Shown: positions 40,130 to 56,008, numbered from the stretch's first letter. The stretch: 64,000 nt of DNA from Utricularia gibba (GCA_002189035.1 NEEC01000021.1:1178001-1242000), one strand, 5' to 3'. Notes: generated from the letters alone by a model not told the origin. Translations and numbers: made by a program.

Positions 40130-40720
40130 AATTTCAATTGCTTTATCACAGATTCTGATGTGTTGTCGCGGTTCTCGGTGGGTTGCACGCTCAGAGTTTT
40201 GGTTTCTGTTGATTAATTAGTTTTTTTGGTTAATCTCTTGTTTGGATGTGGTTTCAGTTTGCAGATGTAATTTTAGCGTGGTTGAGGAAAGAGATACTGA
40301 AGGTTAGGACTTCAATTGCCTTTCCCAGATTTCTGCGACGCTCTGGAGTATTGTCGCGGTTTTCGGTGGGTTGCACTGCACGTTCAGTGTTTTGGTTTCT
40401 GTTGATTAATTAGCTTTTTTTGGTTAATCTCTTGTTTGGATGTGGTTTCAGTTTGCATATGTAATTTTAGTGTGGTTGAGGAAAGAGATACTGAAGGTTA
40501 GGATTTCTCTTTGGTTCTCGCAGTTGCAATGCAATTGCCTCCCCCAGATTTCTGCCACGCTCTGAAGTGTTGTCGCGGTTTTCGGTGGGTTGCACGTTCA
40601 GCGTTTTGATTTCTGTTGATTAATTAACTCTTTTGGGTAATCTCTTGTTTGGATGTGGTTTCAGTTTGCAGAAGTAATTTCAGTGTGGTTGAGGAAAGAG
40701 ATACTGAAGGTTAGGATTTA
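40130..40720 (+). repeat. three-copy repeat in the MAP65 leader region
   Basis: Three closely related segments have cores starting at 40160, 40348 and 40567, each running about 150-160 bases to GATACTGAAGGTTAGGA. The offsets are 188 and 219 bases. Each copy holds TTGTCGCGGTT, CGGTGGGTTGCAC, GATTAATTA, TCTCTTGTTTGGATGTGGTTTCAG and GTGGTTGAGGAAAGAGATAC. Within every copy TTTCAG and GAAG|GTTAGG can act as splice acceptor and donor around a 45-base segment, so the repeats may represent duplicated leader exons. Copies 1 and 2 contain ATGTAA at 40265-40270 and 40459-40464; copy 3 has AAGTAA instead. Confidence 0.85.
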
Positions 40721-40803
40721 GGCTTTTGTAAAGCCATTGTGCGGGCATTTTCTCTGGGATGATGGGTTCCTTTTTGATCTCGTATGGCTAGCTATTTGAG
40801 GCT

Positions 40804-43800
40804 ATGAAGGGCCATACGAATCTGTTGTTGCAAAGGTTAAGTGTCTGTGGATCCCTTCTGAATGAGTTGCAGGTACGATGCGTTAGTTTAGCAGTAAGGA
40901 ATTTATATTTGTCTTCTCTTGGTTACATGAAAGTTGGGCTTTTCGCTGGTTTGGTCTCTGCTAGGTGATATGGGATGAGGTAGGGGAATCCGAGGCTGAA
41001 AAGGGTAGAATGTTGCACGAAATTGAACAAGAATGTTTAGACGTTTGTAAAAGGAAAGTTGATCAGGCTAACAAGCGTAGAGCTCAGCTGAAGCAGCAGA
41101 TTGCCGAAGCTGAAGAAGAGCTTGCTGCCCTATGTTCGGCAATGGGAGATCCATCAGTGCAAATCAGGCTGGTCAAAACTCTTTTTTTATTTGTTTGTTT
41201 ATTTTCTGTCGATGTCTTTTACTCTGATACAGTTCTGTAAGGATAATCGTTTGCTTTTGTGTTTGTAGCCTGACAAGAATCGAGAAACCCTAAAGGCTGT
41301 ACTGGAAGCTGTCCTTCCGCAAGTAAACGAGATGAGGAAGAGGAAAACTGACAGGAAGAAACGTTTTAATGAAGTTCTTGAAGAGATTATGAATATTAAA
41401 AGAGAGTTCGGCAGATCAAATGATGCTAGTGTGCATAACCTGGAATTTCAGGAATCTGATTTGTCCATGCAAAAGCTTGATGGGTTACACGCACAGCTTC
41501 AGGTTCTCCAAAAACAAAAGGTTACGTCATATGTTCTGTGTCTGTATTCATAAGCTCTGCATATGCGTCTCTATAACCCTGAGTGATTTTCACTTTCAGA
41601 GTCTCCGTATGAAGCTTGTGTTGGACCACCTGAATTGTTTGTACTCGCTTTGCTCAGTGCTTGGTTTGGATTTCAAGAATGTAGTGGATGAGATACATCC
41701 TAGTTTACTGAATGCCGAAAGCTCAAAAAGTATAAGTGATCATACAATACAGCAGCTGCATGTTGCTGTTAAATCACTAAAAGATCTTAAACTGCAGCGA
41801 ATGCAGCAGGTATTCTCCCTGCATTTGATGTACTTTTATGACAAACAAAGCGTAACTATGTGTTTGTTCTTCATTTTGCAGTTGCAGGATCTTGCAGCTT
41901 CATTGTTGGAGCTTTGGAACCTGATGGATACTCCAATGGAAGAGCAACAGACCTTCCACAAAGTCACCCGTAATATAGCTGCCTCAGAAGATGAGATTAC
42001 CGAACCAAACGTCCTGTCCCTTTTTCACATTAACTTTGTGAGTTTCAGGGTTATACTGGGTACATTCTTCAGTTTACACTGTGCAAGCTCAATTTGACTC
42101 TCGAGTAGAGCTTATGCAATGGACACTTAAGTAGCTGTGATTCCCCTGTCAGGTTGAGGCAGAGGTTTCCCGATTGGAGAAGTTGAAAGCTAGCATCATG
42201 ATGGATCTCATTTTGAAAAAGAAGGCAGATCTAGAAGATATTTGCAAGAAGGCTCATCTTTTCCAAGAGAAATATAGTGCATTCGAAATGGTCATACATG
42301 CAGTGGAAACAGGTAGTTATTTTTCACTCGGTGACGTTGTTCTCTCTCTTTCCATCATCTTCTAATTTCTTTCCTCACACGAAAGGATCTGCTGATGCCA
42401 TGAATGTCCTTGAACAAATTGAGCTGCAAATCGCTACTGTTAAGGAGGAGGCTCTCAACAGAAAAGAAATCCTTGAAAAGATTGAGAAGTGGCATGCAGC
42501 ATGTGAAGAAGAAATCTGGCTTCAAGAGTATAACAAGGTTTGGCTGTTACAACTTGCGGTATGAGATACTGTTCCAGCACAGTGCTCATGATATTTCATT
42601 CTCCTATTTAGGATAACAATCGATATAATGCTGGGAGAGGTTCTCATCTCGCATTGAAACGTGCTGAAAAGGCACGCTCATTGGTCAATAAGATTCCAGG
42701 TTAATGAATAAGAACTACCCTTCTAGCAAATCAACAGCTCAGGAGTGGCATCCTGATGCTGACTTGAGATATTTCTTGGCTCGTATTTTATATGCAGCAA
42801 TGGTGAATGCACTCATTGCTAAGACCATAGCGTGGGAAAATGAGAACGCAAAAGAATTTAAATATGATGGTGTAAGCTCTACATGAAAATGTTGTTTTCT
42901 TAGCGGAATTACTTGATATCTGCAATGTGTTTGTCCTGACTATGTACAGGTTAGCCTTCTATCAATGCTGAAACAGTACATGGCACATCGTCAAGAAAAA
43001 GAACTACAGCAAAAAAGACGAAGGGTTTGTATATAGCTAGATTCCATGCCCCATTTCCTATAGTTGTATCTAGTGTTCTCCTGAAACTTCGGTTTGTATG
43101 TTTGCCTTTCCCAGGAACAGAAGAAATTTCATGGGCAGATTGTGGCAGAGCAGGAAGCTCTTTATGGCCCCAAACCTAGTCCAACGAAGAACCATGATTT
43201 GAAGAAAGGGCAGAGACCATTTTGTGGCAGTTCCAACCATAGAAGTAGCTCTCTTGCCGCTCCAGTGCTGCAGACTCCAGCGCCGAATAGGCTTCATTCT
43301 TTAAAACCAACTCCTAATACAAGAAACGCCAAGAGGAGTGATGTCAAGAATAACAGATTCACAGCTTCTGGTAATATTTCTATAATGCTCTCCTTGTCTT
43401 TCATGGACCTGGTAGTATCACTTTTCATTCCACAGTGCTGCAAATATGTTTGCCTCATAAATAAGATTCAAACTTGAGTTATGTTTGCCTCAAAGCAAGA
43501 ATCAGAATGTTGCTTCTTCTGTCTAAGTTGCTATTGTTCTTGATTTCTAGAGAAGAGAGGCCCAGACATGGTTGATCCTCCTGCAAAACACCTTCAGAGC
43601 TCAATGAGACCCCCAAAAAAAGCCGACCCTGTCGTGGCTCGAAAACCATTCTCTCCCATTTCTTGTGACAAACCATCCAAGCCAAACAATGCATCAGGAG
43701 ACATGAAGAGAAGGCTTCTCCAAAGAGAAAAGGTATTTCCAACAGACCAGATGGCATTCTCTACCCCTCCCAAAATCATGCCTAGAGCTGAGGATGAGAT

Positions 43801-43921
43801 CACAACAACTCCCCAGACAACAAAAGCTATGCCTTCGCAGTTGCCTATGCCCATGAGCTCATCCCACAAGGAAATCGAATACTCATTCGAGGAGAGGAGA
43901 GCTGGCTTTCTGCTACTCTAG
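40804..43921 (+). CDS. MAP65: 65-kDa microtubule-associated protein (MAP65-4-like)
   Basis: Microtubule cross-linker of the MAP65/Ase1/PRC1 family. Twelve coding exons: 40804-40872, 40965-41171, 41269-41520, 41600-41809, 41882-42037, 42153-42312, 42386-42537, 42612-42699, 42798-42871, 42950-43024, 43115-43370 and 43551-43921, giving 689 residues in a continuous frame. The protein is almost wholly helical and predicted coiled coil ([40 protein letters not shown]). The conserved microtubule-binding part includes [52 protein letters not shown] and [20 protein letters not shown]. The C-terminal tail is basic and Pro/Ser-rich and ends [13 protein letters not shown], a feature of the MAP65-4 branch. 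The donor at 41172 is chosen to keep phase into PDKNRETLK. Confidence 0.93.
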
Positions 43922-46112
43922 CAACACCTTTAGTTAAACAACTGCAAGGTAACTATGAAAACTCCCACTACGACTTGTGTTGGTTCTTGATGATTTTGCT
44001 TGTACTGTATATAGTATGCAAATCTCCAACACTGATTTGTGTCCATATGGTTTGTACTGCCCTGTGTTTTTTTTCACTGTTGCCATGGTTATCTATCTCC
44101 TGTTTTAACACTATAGGGTTAATTTCAAACATTTTGATATAATAGTTTAATATTACAGGGTTTTGTTAATTTTTGTATTATTTTCATAATATTAAATAAC
44201 TCGTACTTAGTTTGTGAAAAACAGTAATAAATCAAACAAATGGTGATATGAAAAAAATCAGAAAATTCCTTAAACTCGATTTTTGCCTTTGTGGAGTTTA
44301 AAAATATATTTAAATCTTTTATATTTAGATAATTATGTATTTTATGATTAAGTACAATCTTTACATAAAATTTAATGTTAAACAAAAAAAATATTAACAG
44401 GCCCATGTGACCATCAAAGTTATGGGCCCTAGACGTACCCATTTGCCTTACAGGCCAAACATGGCCCCACATCCAAGGATGTGTGTGGGCTGTGCTTTTT
44501 CATGCCTTTCAGGTTGGGTCAGCCGACGCCCACTTCTCTATTCCATGTGTCCCGTGCTTACCGGCCATTGAAAAAAAAATGCGTCCGTGCTTTCCGATGA
44601 TTAAATAATTTAAAATAAAATAAATTTTATATACAAAAAATTAAGATATATATATATATATATATATAAAAGTTAAATATATTATTTATTCATTTAAATT
44701 TTAATGTAACATAATCTCAATACCAATTAAAGGTAAACACAAGTGGAAATATTACCAGTGAAATCTATTGAATCAATATAAAAAATTATAGATCAATGTA
44801 TACGAGTCGATATTAGATCCATCCAAGATTATGTATTGAACCAGATCATTACATGATTTATATATACTAATGTGAATTGAACTTAATTCATAAGCTACAA
44901 AACATGGGTACGGGTGCGTATTAGTAGGGATACCGATACCGAGATACGGATATGACAATTTTAAAAGTATCATATTAGGATACGACTAAGATACGTTTAA
45001 TTAAAATTTATTATTTTTATTATTTTATTAATACAAAAACAAAATCTTATTAAAATATCAATAATTAAAACATACTAAATTCAAAGTTAACATTCAAATG
45101 ATCAAATGCATAACAAAGTTATAATAGTTTTTTTCATATCAATTCTAACGCTTGCAAGAATTGTGTGAGAGTTGTCCTTAATTTTCTGAAATAATAAAAC
45201 CATTTAATCTATTTTATAATTTTTTTAATAATATCAGAGTATTCGAACGTATCCGTGTACCCATGTATCAGGTACGTACCTAATAAGTAGAAAGTATAAA
45301 TCACACGTATCCGTGCTTTGTAGTTTATAAGTTATGGATTCAATTGATTGGAAATTTCAAATTATTTGATAAAAAACATATTTTTTATTGTTTAATTACG
45401 CTTAATGTTCAATCTATCTAACTCATTTACTTCATCCATACCATACGTATGTACTATGAATCCGGCCCATTTCCATTTTCACGGTTACGAATAACAAGTC
45501 CAGCCCGTATTCTTGAGCATCTCTAATGCCAACCGCCAAATATCAAATTTCCTAATAAATAATTATTATGATAATATTTGTGGAAGCAGTTCAAGTCTCA
45601 TCCTTCTTCTACTGAGGGTGATGTGGTGGAGATGCAATGGATGGCGTATCTATGAAATTAGTTACAGTCCGAGGTCCTATGGCGCTTCTTGTTGAATTTT
45701 TGTTTTCTCTTCGTCGTGGTGTATTTATTTTTTGTGCAAAATATTCTCCCAAACCCCAGCCATCCACAAAAAACGCCGTTTTGATTTGATCTATCCCATC
45801 AGTTGGCAGTTTGATTTTGACTGCTTGATCTGTGCCCTATACGCTACATTTAACCCCTTTTTGAGCGATTGGTGGTGGATAATTGGTGTCTTGGTTTGTG
45901 AAATTACGGGGGAGGGGCGGGCGGGCATTCGGGTTTGTCTGTGGAGAGCTACCACCAACTGTCCATGCCACGGTTGTCCATCGGCTTCTGTGAGGAGGAC
46001 TCTGAAACAGGCGGTGGTGCTGGAGGCGCCACTGGAGAGGGTGAAGGCGATTTGGGGTTGATTGTGTTGGATTTAGCTGATTTGCTTCCGGCCGATTGGT
46101 GGGTATCACGAT
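43922..46112. other. intergenic region with inverted-repeat element and NDT leader
   Basis: MAP65 3' untranslated region up to about 44100, AT-rich DNA, a GC-richer patch at 44400-44580, an (AT)n run at about 44648-44668, and the inverted-repeat region listed separately. 45540-46112 is GC-richer and probably the NDT promoter and leader; its short frames have no family similarity. Confidence 0.45.
44874..45356. mobile_element. inverted-repeat element, tentative
   Basis: The left end (about 44874-44930: GAATTGAAC...CATAAGCTACAAAACATGGGTACG) and the reverse complement of the right end (about 45295-45356: ATTGAATCC...TATAAACTACAAAGCACGGATACG) are similar over about 45-50 bases. The interior contains further GATACGGATA/CGTATCCGTG words in opposite orientation. 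This suggests a small inverted-repeat transposon. No clear target duplication was found and there is no coding capacity. Confidence 0.45.
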
Positions 46113-47922
46113 ATGGTAGTTCATACGCACGGACCTAGTCCAAAGACACTTCTTTGCAACGCAGGGGCTGGTGCTGCTGCTGGTAACATATTTTCCACCC
46201 CCCTGTTTTCGATTGTGGGGAATCAAGGGAGTTCATAATTTGTCATTATGGGTTTTCTAGGAGTGATCGCAGCGACTTTTGTCTGTCCCTTGGATGTTAT
46301 AAAGACTAGGTTTCAGGTTCACGGGTGGCCACAGCTAACTAATGCAAATTTTAGAGGTGAGGTGAAGAATGTTTTTGTCTCATGAATTTGGGTTTTTGGT
46401 TTAGCAAATGAGATGGATATCAATGGTGGTCATGGCGTAGGTTTATAATGATGAGATTTATGCAAATTTTCCAGGTAGTGTGATATTAGGTAGCTTAGAG
46501 CAGATAATACAGAAGGAAGGATTGCGAGGGATGTACCGAGGGCTCTCTCCTACAGTGATTGCATTGCTTCCGAATTGGGCGGTATGCTTGCTACTTCATT
46601 TTAGTGTTTTTAACCTTTTTGAAACTGAAACAATTTTTTCTGTCGAAAGAGGTCACCCAAAGATGATTGATTAGCAAACTTTTGCAGGTTTATTTTACTG
46701 TTTATGATCAGTTGAAGAGCTATCTTGGTGCCGATGGTAAGTATAACCGCATTTTGTCTGTCTTTATGATCTGCATTAGCTAACCTTTTTTTTTTCTGGG
46801 AATAGATGTAAACCATCAACTATCGATCGGTGCAAATATGATGGCTGCTTCTGGCGCGGGAGCAGCAACAACTATTGTGACTAATCCTCTTTGGGTTGTC
46901 AAGACAAGGCTTCAGGTACCCTCAGTTATCACTTAATTCTTGCATGCTATTTCCACAGATTCCTTTACCCACCTTCTGCCGTTCTCTTTGAAAATCAATC
47001 TCAGTGATATATGTGTAAACAGAGCATTATGGCTGTTCATTGATTGCCATATTCCAGGGACCTGTGTATAACTTTTATGCTATTTTTTTTTTATTCTTGT
47101 GAAAGATTTGGCTTTGTCTTCTGTATCAGACCCAAGGTATGAAAAAGGGTGTGGTGCCCTATAAGAGCACACTATCTGCCTTGAGAAGAATTGCAGTTGA
47201 GGAGGGGATTCGTGGACTATACAGGTATATTTTCACCATGAATATAGCAGGCTCCACCTTACGTTGTTTTCCTAAAGCTCAGTTTCGAACTCTATGCTCT
47301 TTCTGTCTTGGTACACAGTGGTATTGTGCCTGCCTTAGCAGGTATTAGTCACGTTGCCATCCAGTTTCCCACTTATGAGAAAACCAAAACCTACTTGGCT
47401 TATCGTGGTATGTTTCTCTTTACGCCTTCGATATGTTCATCACAACCCTCTCTGGTTCACTTCATCCTGAACAGAAATCTGAATTTTGCGCATGGTAACG
47501 ATAGGAAACACCACCACAGACAAGCTCAGTGCAAGAGATGTTGCCTTGGCCTCATCAGTTTCCAAAATCTTTGCCTCTACACTTACATATCCTCATGAGG
47601 TCCCCTCCCTCTGTGTTCCATCTCCTACTCATTACTCCAAACTCCATCGTTTTCATATCCTGCATTCTGTTTTGACACACCCCAGGTTGTGCGTTCACGG
47701 CTCCAAGCACAGGGGCATCACTCCGAGAAGCGGTATTCCGGGGTCGTCGACTGCGTCAAGAAAATATTCAGACAAGAAGGCATCCCTGGTTTCTATCGGG
47801 GCTGCGCCACCAACCTCCTGAGGACAACCCCAGCTGCTGTCATCACATTCACCAGCTTTGAAATGATTCATCGCTTTCTGGTGGCGTTTTTTCCTCCAGA
47901 CTCGCGCCATCACACATTGTGA
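46113..47922 (+). CDS. NDT1: mitochondrial-carrier-family NAD+ transporter (NDT1-like)
   Basis: Six-helix carrier that exchanges NAD+ for AMP/ADP; Arabidopsis NDT1 (At2g47490) was described in chloroplast and later mitochondrial membranes. Nine exons: 46113-46182, 46261-46356, 46475-46581, 46688-46736, 46806-46915, 47130-47224, 47319-47407, 47505-47599 and 47686-47922, giving 315 residues. Three carrier repeats are visible: [10 protein letters not shown]...[24 protein letters not shown]...[15 protein letters not shown], and YPHEVVRSRLQ...[20 protein letters not shown]. Each follows the PX(D/E)XX(K/R)X(K/R) pattern. Family-specific stretches are [14 protein letters not shown] and [16 protein letters not shown]. 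The ATG at 46113 gives a short N-terminus before [15 protein letters not shown], as in the homologues. Confidence 0.94.
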
Positions 47923-48647
47923 ACCAGGTGCTCGCTCCATCCCTCCCTCAAGACTCTTCCTTTTTCCCATCTCCTCATCGCTTGGCGTTAGTAAGTGCAT
48001 AAAAGGCGATACCTTGATGATGACGAAGAACTGCATTTGCTGTGTCTTGTATTTCCCTCCCCTGAGATGTTTCAGACGGAGCTGCAGGTCCTATCCATGT
48101 TTATACTTACATGAAAAGAGTTGCTTTAATAGAGACGAAGCTGGGAGCTTCTACCCAATACCCATTCGCCACGTGTAGGCTTATGTTTTCTTTCGCGAGT
48201 GCGGTGCAGCCGTCCGTACGTGATACCTCCCTCCCTCCCCAATGACGGGGCCCACAGTCGACCGTTGGTTTTTCGAAATTACAAGAACACCCTTGGTGGT
48301 CTCCCACGAGCTGACCGTGAATGAACATGATCACATCCTTCATGCATACGTATACAGTGTATTTATATTATGTTTCATATTATAGTATAGTAGATTTATA
48401 ACTAACTTACACATAACCAGAGTTTGATTAATTAATATACGTAATCAGTATTTTATAATTATACTATTCGTATACTCATTTTTTAAACATATATTGGTAT
48501 ACACATATGAAGTAAAAATTAATATATCTATATTATTTACATACACAAATTTATATTTTCGAATATTAAACATTATATATTACATAGCATTTTTAACACT
48601 TCATGATAATAGTCATCGAAGTAGCATATTACATATTCACGTAGCAA
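47923..48647. other. intergenic region between convergent NDT and GH1-A
   Basis: NDT 3' flank, then AT-rich DNA from 48340. No gene is seen. Words such as TACTCATTTTTT near 48474 also occur near 18611, hinting at copies of a small dispersed repeat. Confidence 0.4.
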
Positions 48648-51335
<2,688 letters not shown>

Positions 51336-51627
51336 TGCCCTCCAGTACACCGACACACTCTCGGCGGAGCTGTCTTGAGTATGATGAGAGTGTTAGTTGG
51401 GCAATCGTCCGTGAACGCCTCTTTATCTAACCGCTTCGTATCTAACCCAAACGTGCTACATCCCCAAAATTCTATTTTCCGCTTTTAGAATTAAAAATAT
51501 ATATATACTTCTTATGGACAATATATATATATATATTATACGTGGAACACAGAAAATCACGTACTTTAATTTTAATTTTTTTTCAAGTTGTTTAAAGTAT
51601 CATGATTATATATTATTTCTTTCTATC

Positions 51628-51764
51628 AAAATACTCCAACCACAAGTGAGTGAACCCAATTGTACTTTATATTAAAATACTCCAACCACAAATGAGTGAA
51701 CCCAATTATTCTTTATATAAAAATACTCCCAACCACATGTGAGTGGACCCCAACTATTAAATTG
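51628..51764. repeat. 46-bp tandem repeat, three copies
   Basis: Units start at 51628, 51674 and 51720. Each begins AAAATACTCC, continues AACCACA(A/T)GTGAGTG-like sequence and ends in ACTTTATAT-like sequence. Copies 1 and 2 are nearly identical; copy 3 is partly diverged. Confidence 0.85.
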
Positions 51765-51847
51765 CACATATGGCCAACTTGTATATCTATCCATTACTAT
51801 TTCATGTTCTTTCCACATCATGTCACCATAATTTAGCATTTAGAGGA

Positions 51848-51991
51848 TTAATTTAGAATAATTCAAAATTAGGATGATCAATCTATTTAAATAACTTTTA
51901 TTAACTTTAAACAAGTGTGCATGGTCAGATGGGATTTTGGAGTTTAATTCAGAATAACTCAAAGTTAAAGTGTTCAATCTATTTAAATAGA
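51848..51991. repeat. 97-bp-spaced direct repeat, two copies
   Basis: About 44 bases at 51848-51892 and 51945-51990 share TTAGAATAA(T/C)TCAAA, then ATCAATCTATTTAAATA-like sequence. In one minus-strand frame they read as a repeated LNRL..L.L.YS.L motif, but the frame has no other coding evidence. Confidence 0.6.
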
Positions 51992-52368
51992 TTCCATTCA
52001 ATGGAACAATACTGAGAGACTGGCAGATGATGCACACAAAAAAAAGGTGCAATTCTACTACCAGCTTCATCCTCCATGTGAAGTGTTATGAGATCTAATG
52101 GAAATGGAACAACCCTCTTCATTCATTCCACTTTCTAGGGTTCATAATGTTGCACAGTGTGAGATGAGGGGGGAGAGGATGCTTTCTCAAAACTTAACTG
52201 AGACATAAGATTGGCAAAAGGCAACATGAGAAGGTGTAGAATCAAGATTTGACTCAAAATCACTACGTGCCCCATTAGAGAGAAACTCACATAAGGGTGT
52301 AATGTAGAGAGTATTTTGAAACATAATGAAACACAGAGGGGAGAGAACGGGCACCAAGATGTGTAAGT

Positions 52369-53255
<887 letters not shown>

Positions 53256-53335
53256 TTTCACCTCCCGGTCACCGCCGCCGTCTGTAGAGCTGAACTAGAA
53301 AATTGAGAGAAATGGAGAGCCTGCACATACACTAC

Positions 53336-53412
53336 TAGGGTTTCGTATTGTTTTTCTCTATCACGGATACCCTGCTACTTTTATAATGGGCCGGGAATGC
53401 GAACAAAGCCCA
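53336..53412 (-). promoter_or_regulatory. telo-box and site II elements of the eL22 promoter
   Basis: Upstream of the eL22 start, the strand carries AAACCCTA (telo-box, 53336-53343), GGCCCA (53387-53392) and, in the opposite orientation, TGGGCT (53407-53412). Telo-boxes combined with TGGGCY site II motifs are the known signature of plant ribosomal-protein promoters. Confidence 0.6.
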
Positions 53413-56008
53413 TTAATCATCCATTTGTAAAACCAATCAAATGCTTGATAATTTCATTTAAATAATTTAAAATAAAATATAATTTAAAATTTAAAGCTAT
53501 AATTCTAAATATTTAGATAGTAGAAAATTACAATATCATTTCAAATTAGGTAATATAAAGAATTTAACCCTCAAATTTTAAAATTATAAAAAAAAACCCC
53601 ATATTGTCAAAATCATGCAACGAACATTCAAACAGTTTTCAAAATTTTAAAAAAATAAACTGGTTCATAACATTATTAACCGACTTTGATTTCAGATCCA
53701 AAAAAATTCTATACTTGAGATTTTCGCATTCATGTATTAAATTCAATAAATCTAATAATATCTTTTATTAGAGTTATATTGTATTTATATATCATATAAT
53801 TCACAATAATGATGTTTATATCATGTTTATATCTCATATAATTTAAAGTGATAATGACTGTATCACGTTTCCTATGATGTACTGTTGTAATGACGTTAAC
53901 GCCAAAATCAATTAGTTTTGATAACTTAAGGGACTTATGACGCAATTTCATAATTTTAAGGATAAACCGTTTATATCAAAGTACTTAATTTTGAAAATTG
54001 AGGTTTTAACTTGTTATACTTACTATAATTTGGAGTGCTACTGAAAAACTCCATTATATCCTACCTAATTCAATTAATTATAATCTTAATATTATGAAAA
54101 AAGTAAAAAAAAAAAAAAATTAATCCAACAGTCGTGAGTAAAAAAAAGGAAAAAAAAATGGCATCATTGATGATTGGCGGTTGACGGTTAAATGCTTGTG
54201 ATGAGTTGAATTCTGGTGCCTGCTGCTTCGTTTCGTCTCGGTTGGCTGCAGCCTGCTGCTGCTTCGAAGAAACCTCTCATTTACTCTCCTCCTCCTCTTC
54301 CATCCTATCCATTCCCATTCCCATCTCTTCTTCTGTGGCGGGAGGCGAGGGGCTTGACCGCCCCAGCAGCAGGACGGGTTGCAGAAGCTACCACTCCGCC
54401 ATTAATGGCAATGGCCACCCATATCCTGATTCTCAGGGGGAGGGAGGGAAGGAGCTGCAATTCAATGGATATTAATTAAATGGGGATATGAAACGCCACG
54501 CCACGCACCTGCTGCCTCTGCTGCCCAGGGAGGAGATTAACCAGCACACCCACAGTCCAGGATCATAATTAGAATTTGGGTGATGTGTAAGATCATATTT
54601 ATCAATATCCTGAAATGACATTTTTTGAAATTGAGTTATTGATTTTCTTTTATTAAGTTTACTTTATATTTGTATCAATTTCGAAAATCATAATATTAAA
54701 AAAATATTAAAATAAATAGCACAAATTATATTTTAAACTGTTTTCGGAAATTTCTTCATTTTAGTTTCCTTAAGAAATGACAAACTGTACTCATTTCCAA
54801 AAATATTTTCCCATTTTCGGAAATGCACATTAGTATTTCCGGAAATGGGTAACGATGCTATAATATATTGTATGAAAAAAATAATTATATTATATGTATT
54901 TTTTTGTCAAATTGTGTTAAAAAGAACGTGACAATGATCATTTTTATAAATAATTTCAATCCAGTATACTTTATCTACCACTTTCAAATACACACAAACC
55001 TGAAATACTCTCTCATTTGGTACCCAAAGTTTTGATTATCTTGCTTCAAACCAACCAATATTATTGCTTATGTATGGCATGGATTAAAGTTTTCACTATT
55101 TAAAACTTTATCAATCTCAACATTCTTGATGAGTTTTACTTCATCATCTAGAATTTAGCTTTAATTAGGGATTCGTAAAATCAAATGTAATTATTCATAT
55201 TTTCTTTATATGATATTATTCATTTCAAATATTTAATTTTCATAATATTATATTTTGCTCTTTTCATGAAAATAATTCATGTAAAGTTAGAAGAATCTCA
55301 TTATATAAACAATTCCTACTTCTCATCCCTTATAAGGATACCTTGGGATTCAGCTAACATACTGCAACAACTTTATCAATGCACTAGTCCCACATTTTGG
55401 GGGAGGGGAAGAGTTTTTTTTTTTTGTTTTTTTGAATTAAATTTAATGATGCTTTTGACTGGTATTCATCTTTACCACCTTATAAATAGAATATAATATT
55501 CCATTGTTATATTCTATATTGTTAAAATATGTGTTTATATAATATTCTATTTAATTAATATGCACGTGTATAATCCATTGTCTAGCACGAGGGAGGCAAC
55601 TTATACCATCCATGTAACTAGACTTCTCACCACGTTTCGGACATCAAACCCTAAAAAACGGTAAAAAAAAAACGGTTGATTCGATCATCGTGCTTGAATC
55701 TTGATTCAAAAGGGCATATTACAGAATATGTTTACAAAATTATGTCTTTATTTATATGGTGTTGGAAAATAGAGATTTTTGTGTATTTATTCATAGTGTC
55801 CTTGAGTTTTTTGACATGCAATAAATAATGCATGGAGGTTGCAGTGAATTATGAGGCTTCAACAACCAGGCGTTGCGCTTATATAAGGCTTGCTTCATTT
55901 TGCCCCCTCCTTCGCCTTTTACCTTTTAACCTTTTCAAACTCCCTCATCGCGCATTCTCCCTCTTTCCCCTTTTTGTTTCTTACCTTCTTCTCTACGTGA
56001 AGAGAAGG
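53413..56008. other. AT-rich intergenic region with one GC-rich island
   Basis: Mostly AT-rich DNA without coding signal. The exception is 54185-54540, which is GC-rich with overlapping open frames on the plus strand (for example 54206-54475 and 54216-54479), dominated by Ser/Pro low-complexity sequence. I recognise no protein there. It may be a relic, a leader exon or a non-coding transcript. Confidence 0.4.
55879..55888 (+). promoter_or_regulatory. TATA box of the alpha/beta hydrolase gene
   Basis: TTATATAAGG, a near-perfect plant TATA box, lies about 125 bases upstream of the ATG at 56009. It is followed by a pyrimidine-rich leader (CCCCTCC, TCTCCCTCTTTCCCC), which is common just after plant transcription starts. 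Confidence 0.55.

Larger units (their letters stand above)
51336..52368. other. intergenic region with short tandem repeats
   Basis: Upstream region of GH1-A and downstream region of the eL22 gene. It holds TA runs (51497-51536), a three-copy 46-bp repeat and a two-copy 97-bp repeat, listed separately. No gene is supported. Confidence 0.5.

Noticed and set aside
45732-46226. Overlapping open frames of about 70-130 codons on both strands before the NDT gene.
   Set aside because: They cover the GC-rich leader/promoter, have no domain, and conflict with the clear NDT start at 46113.
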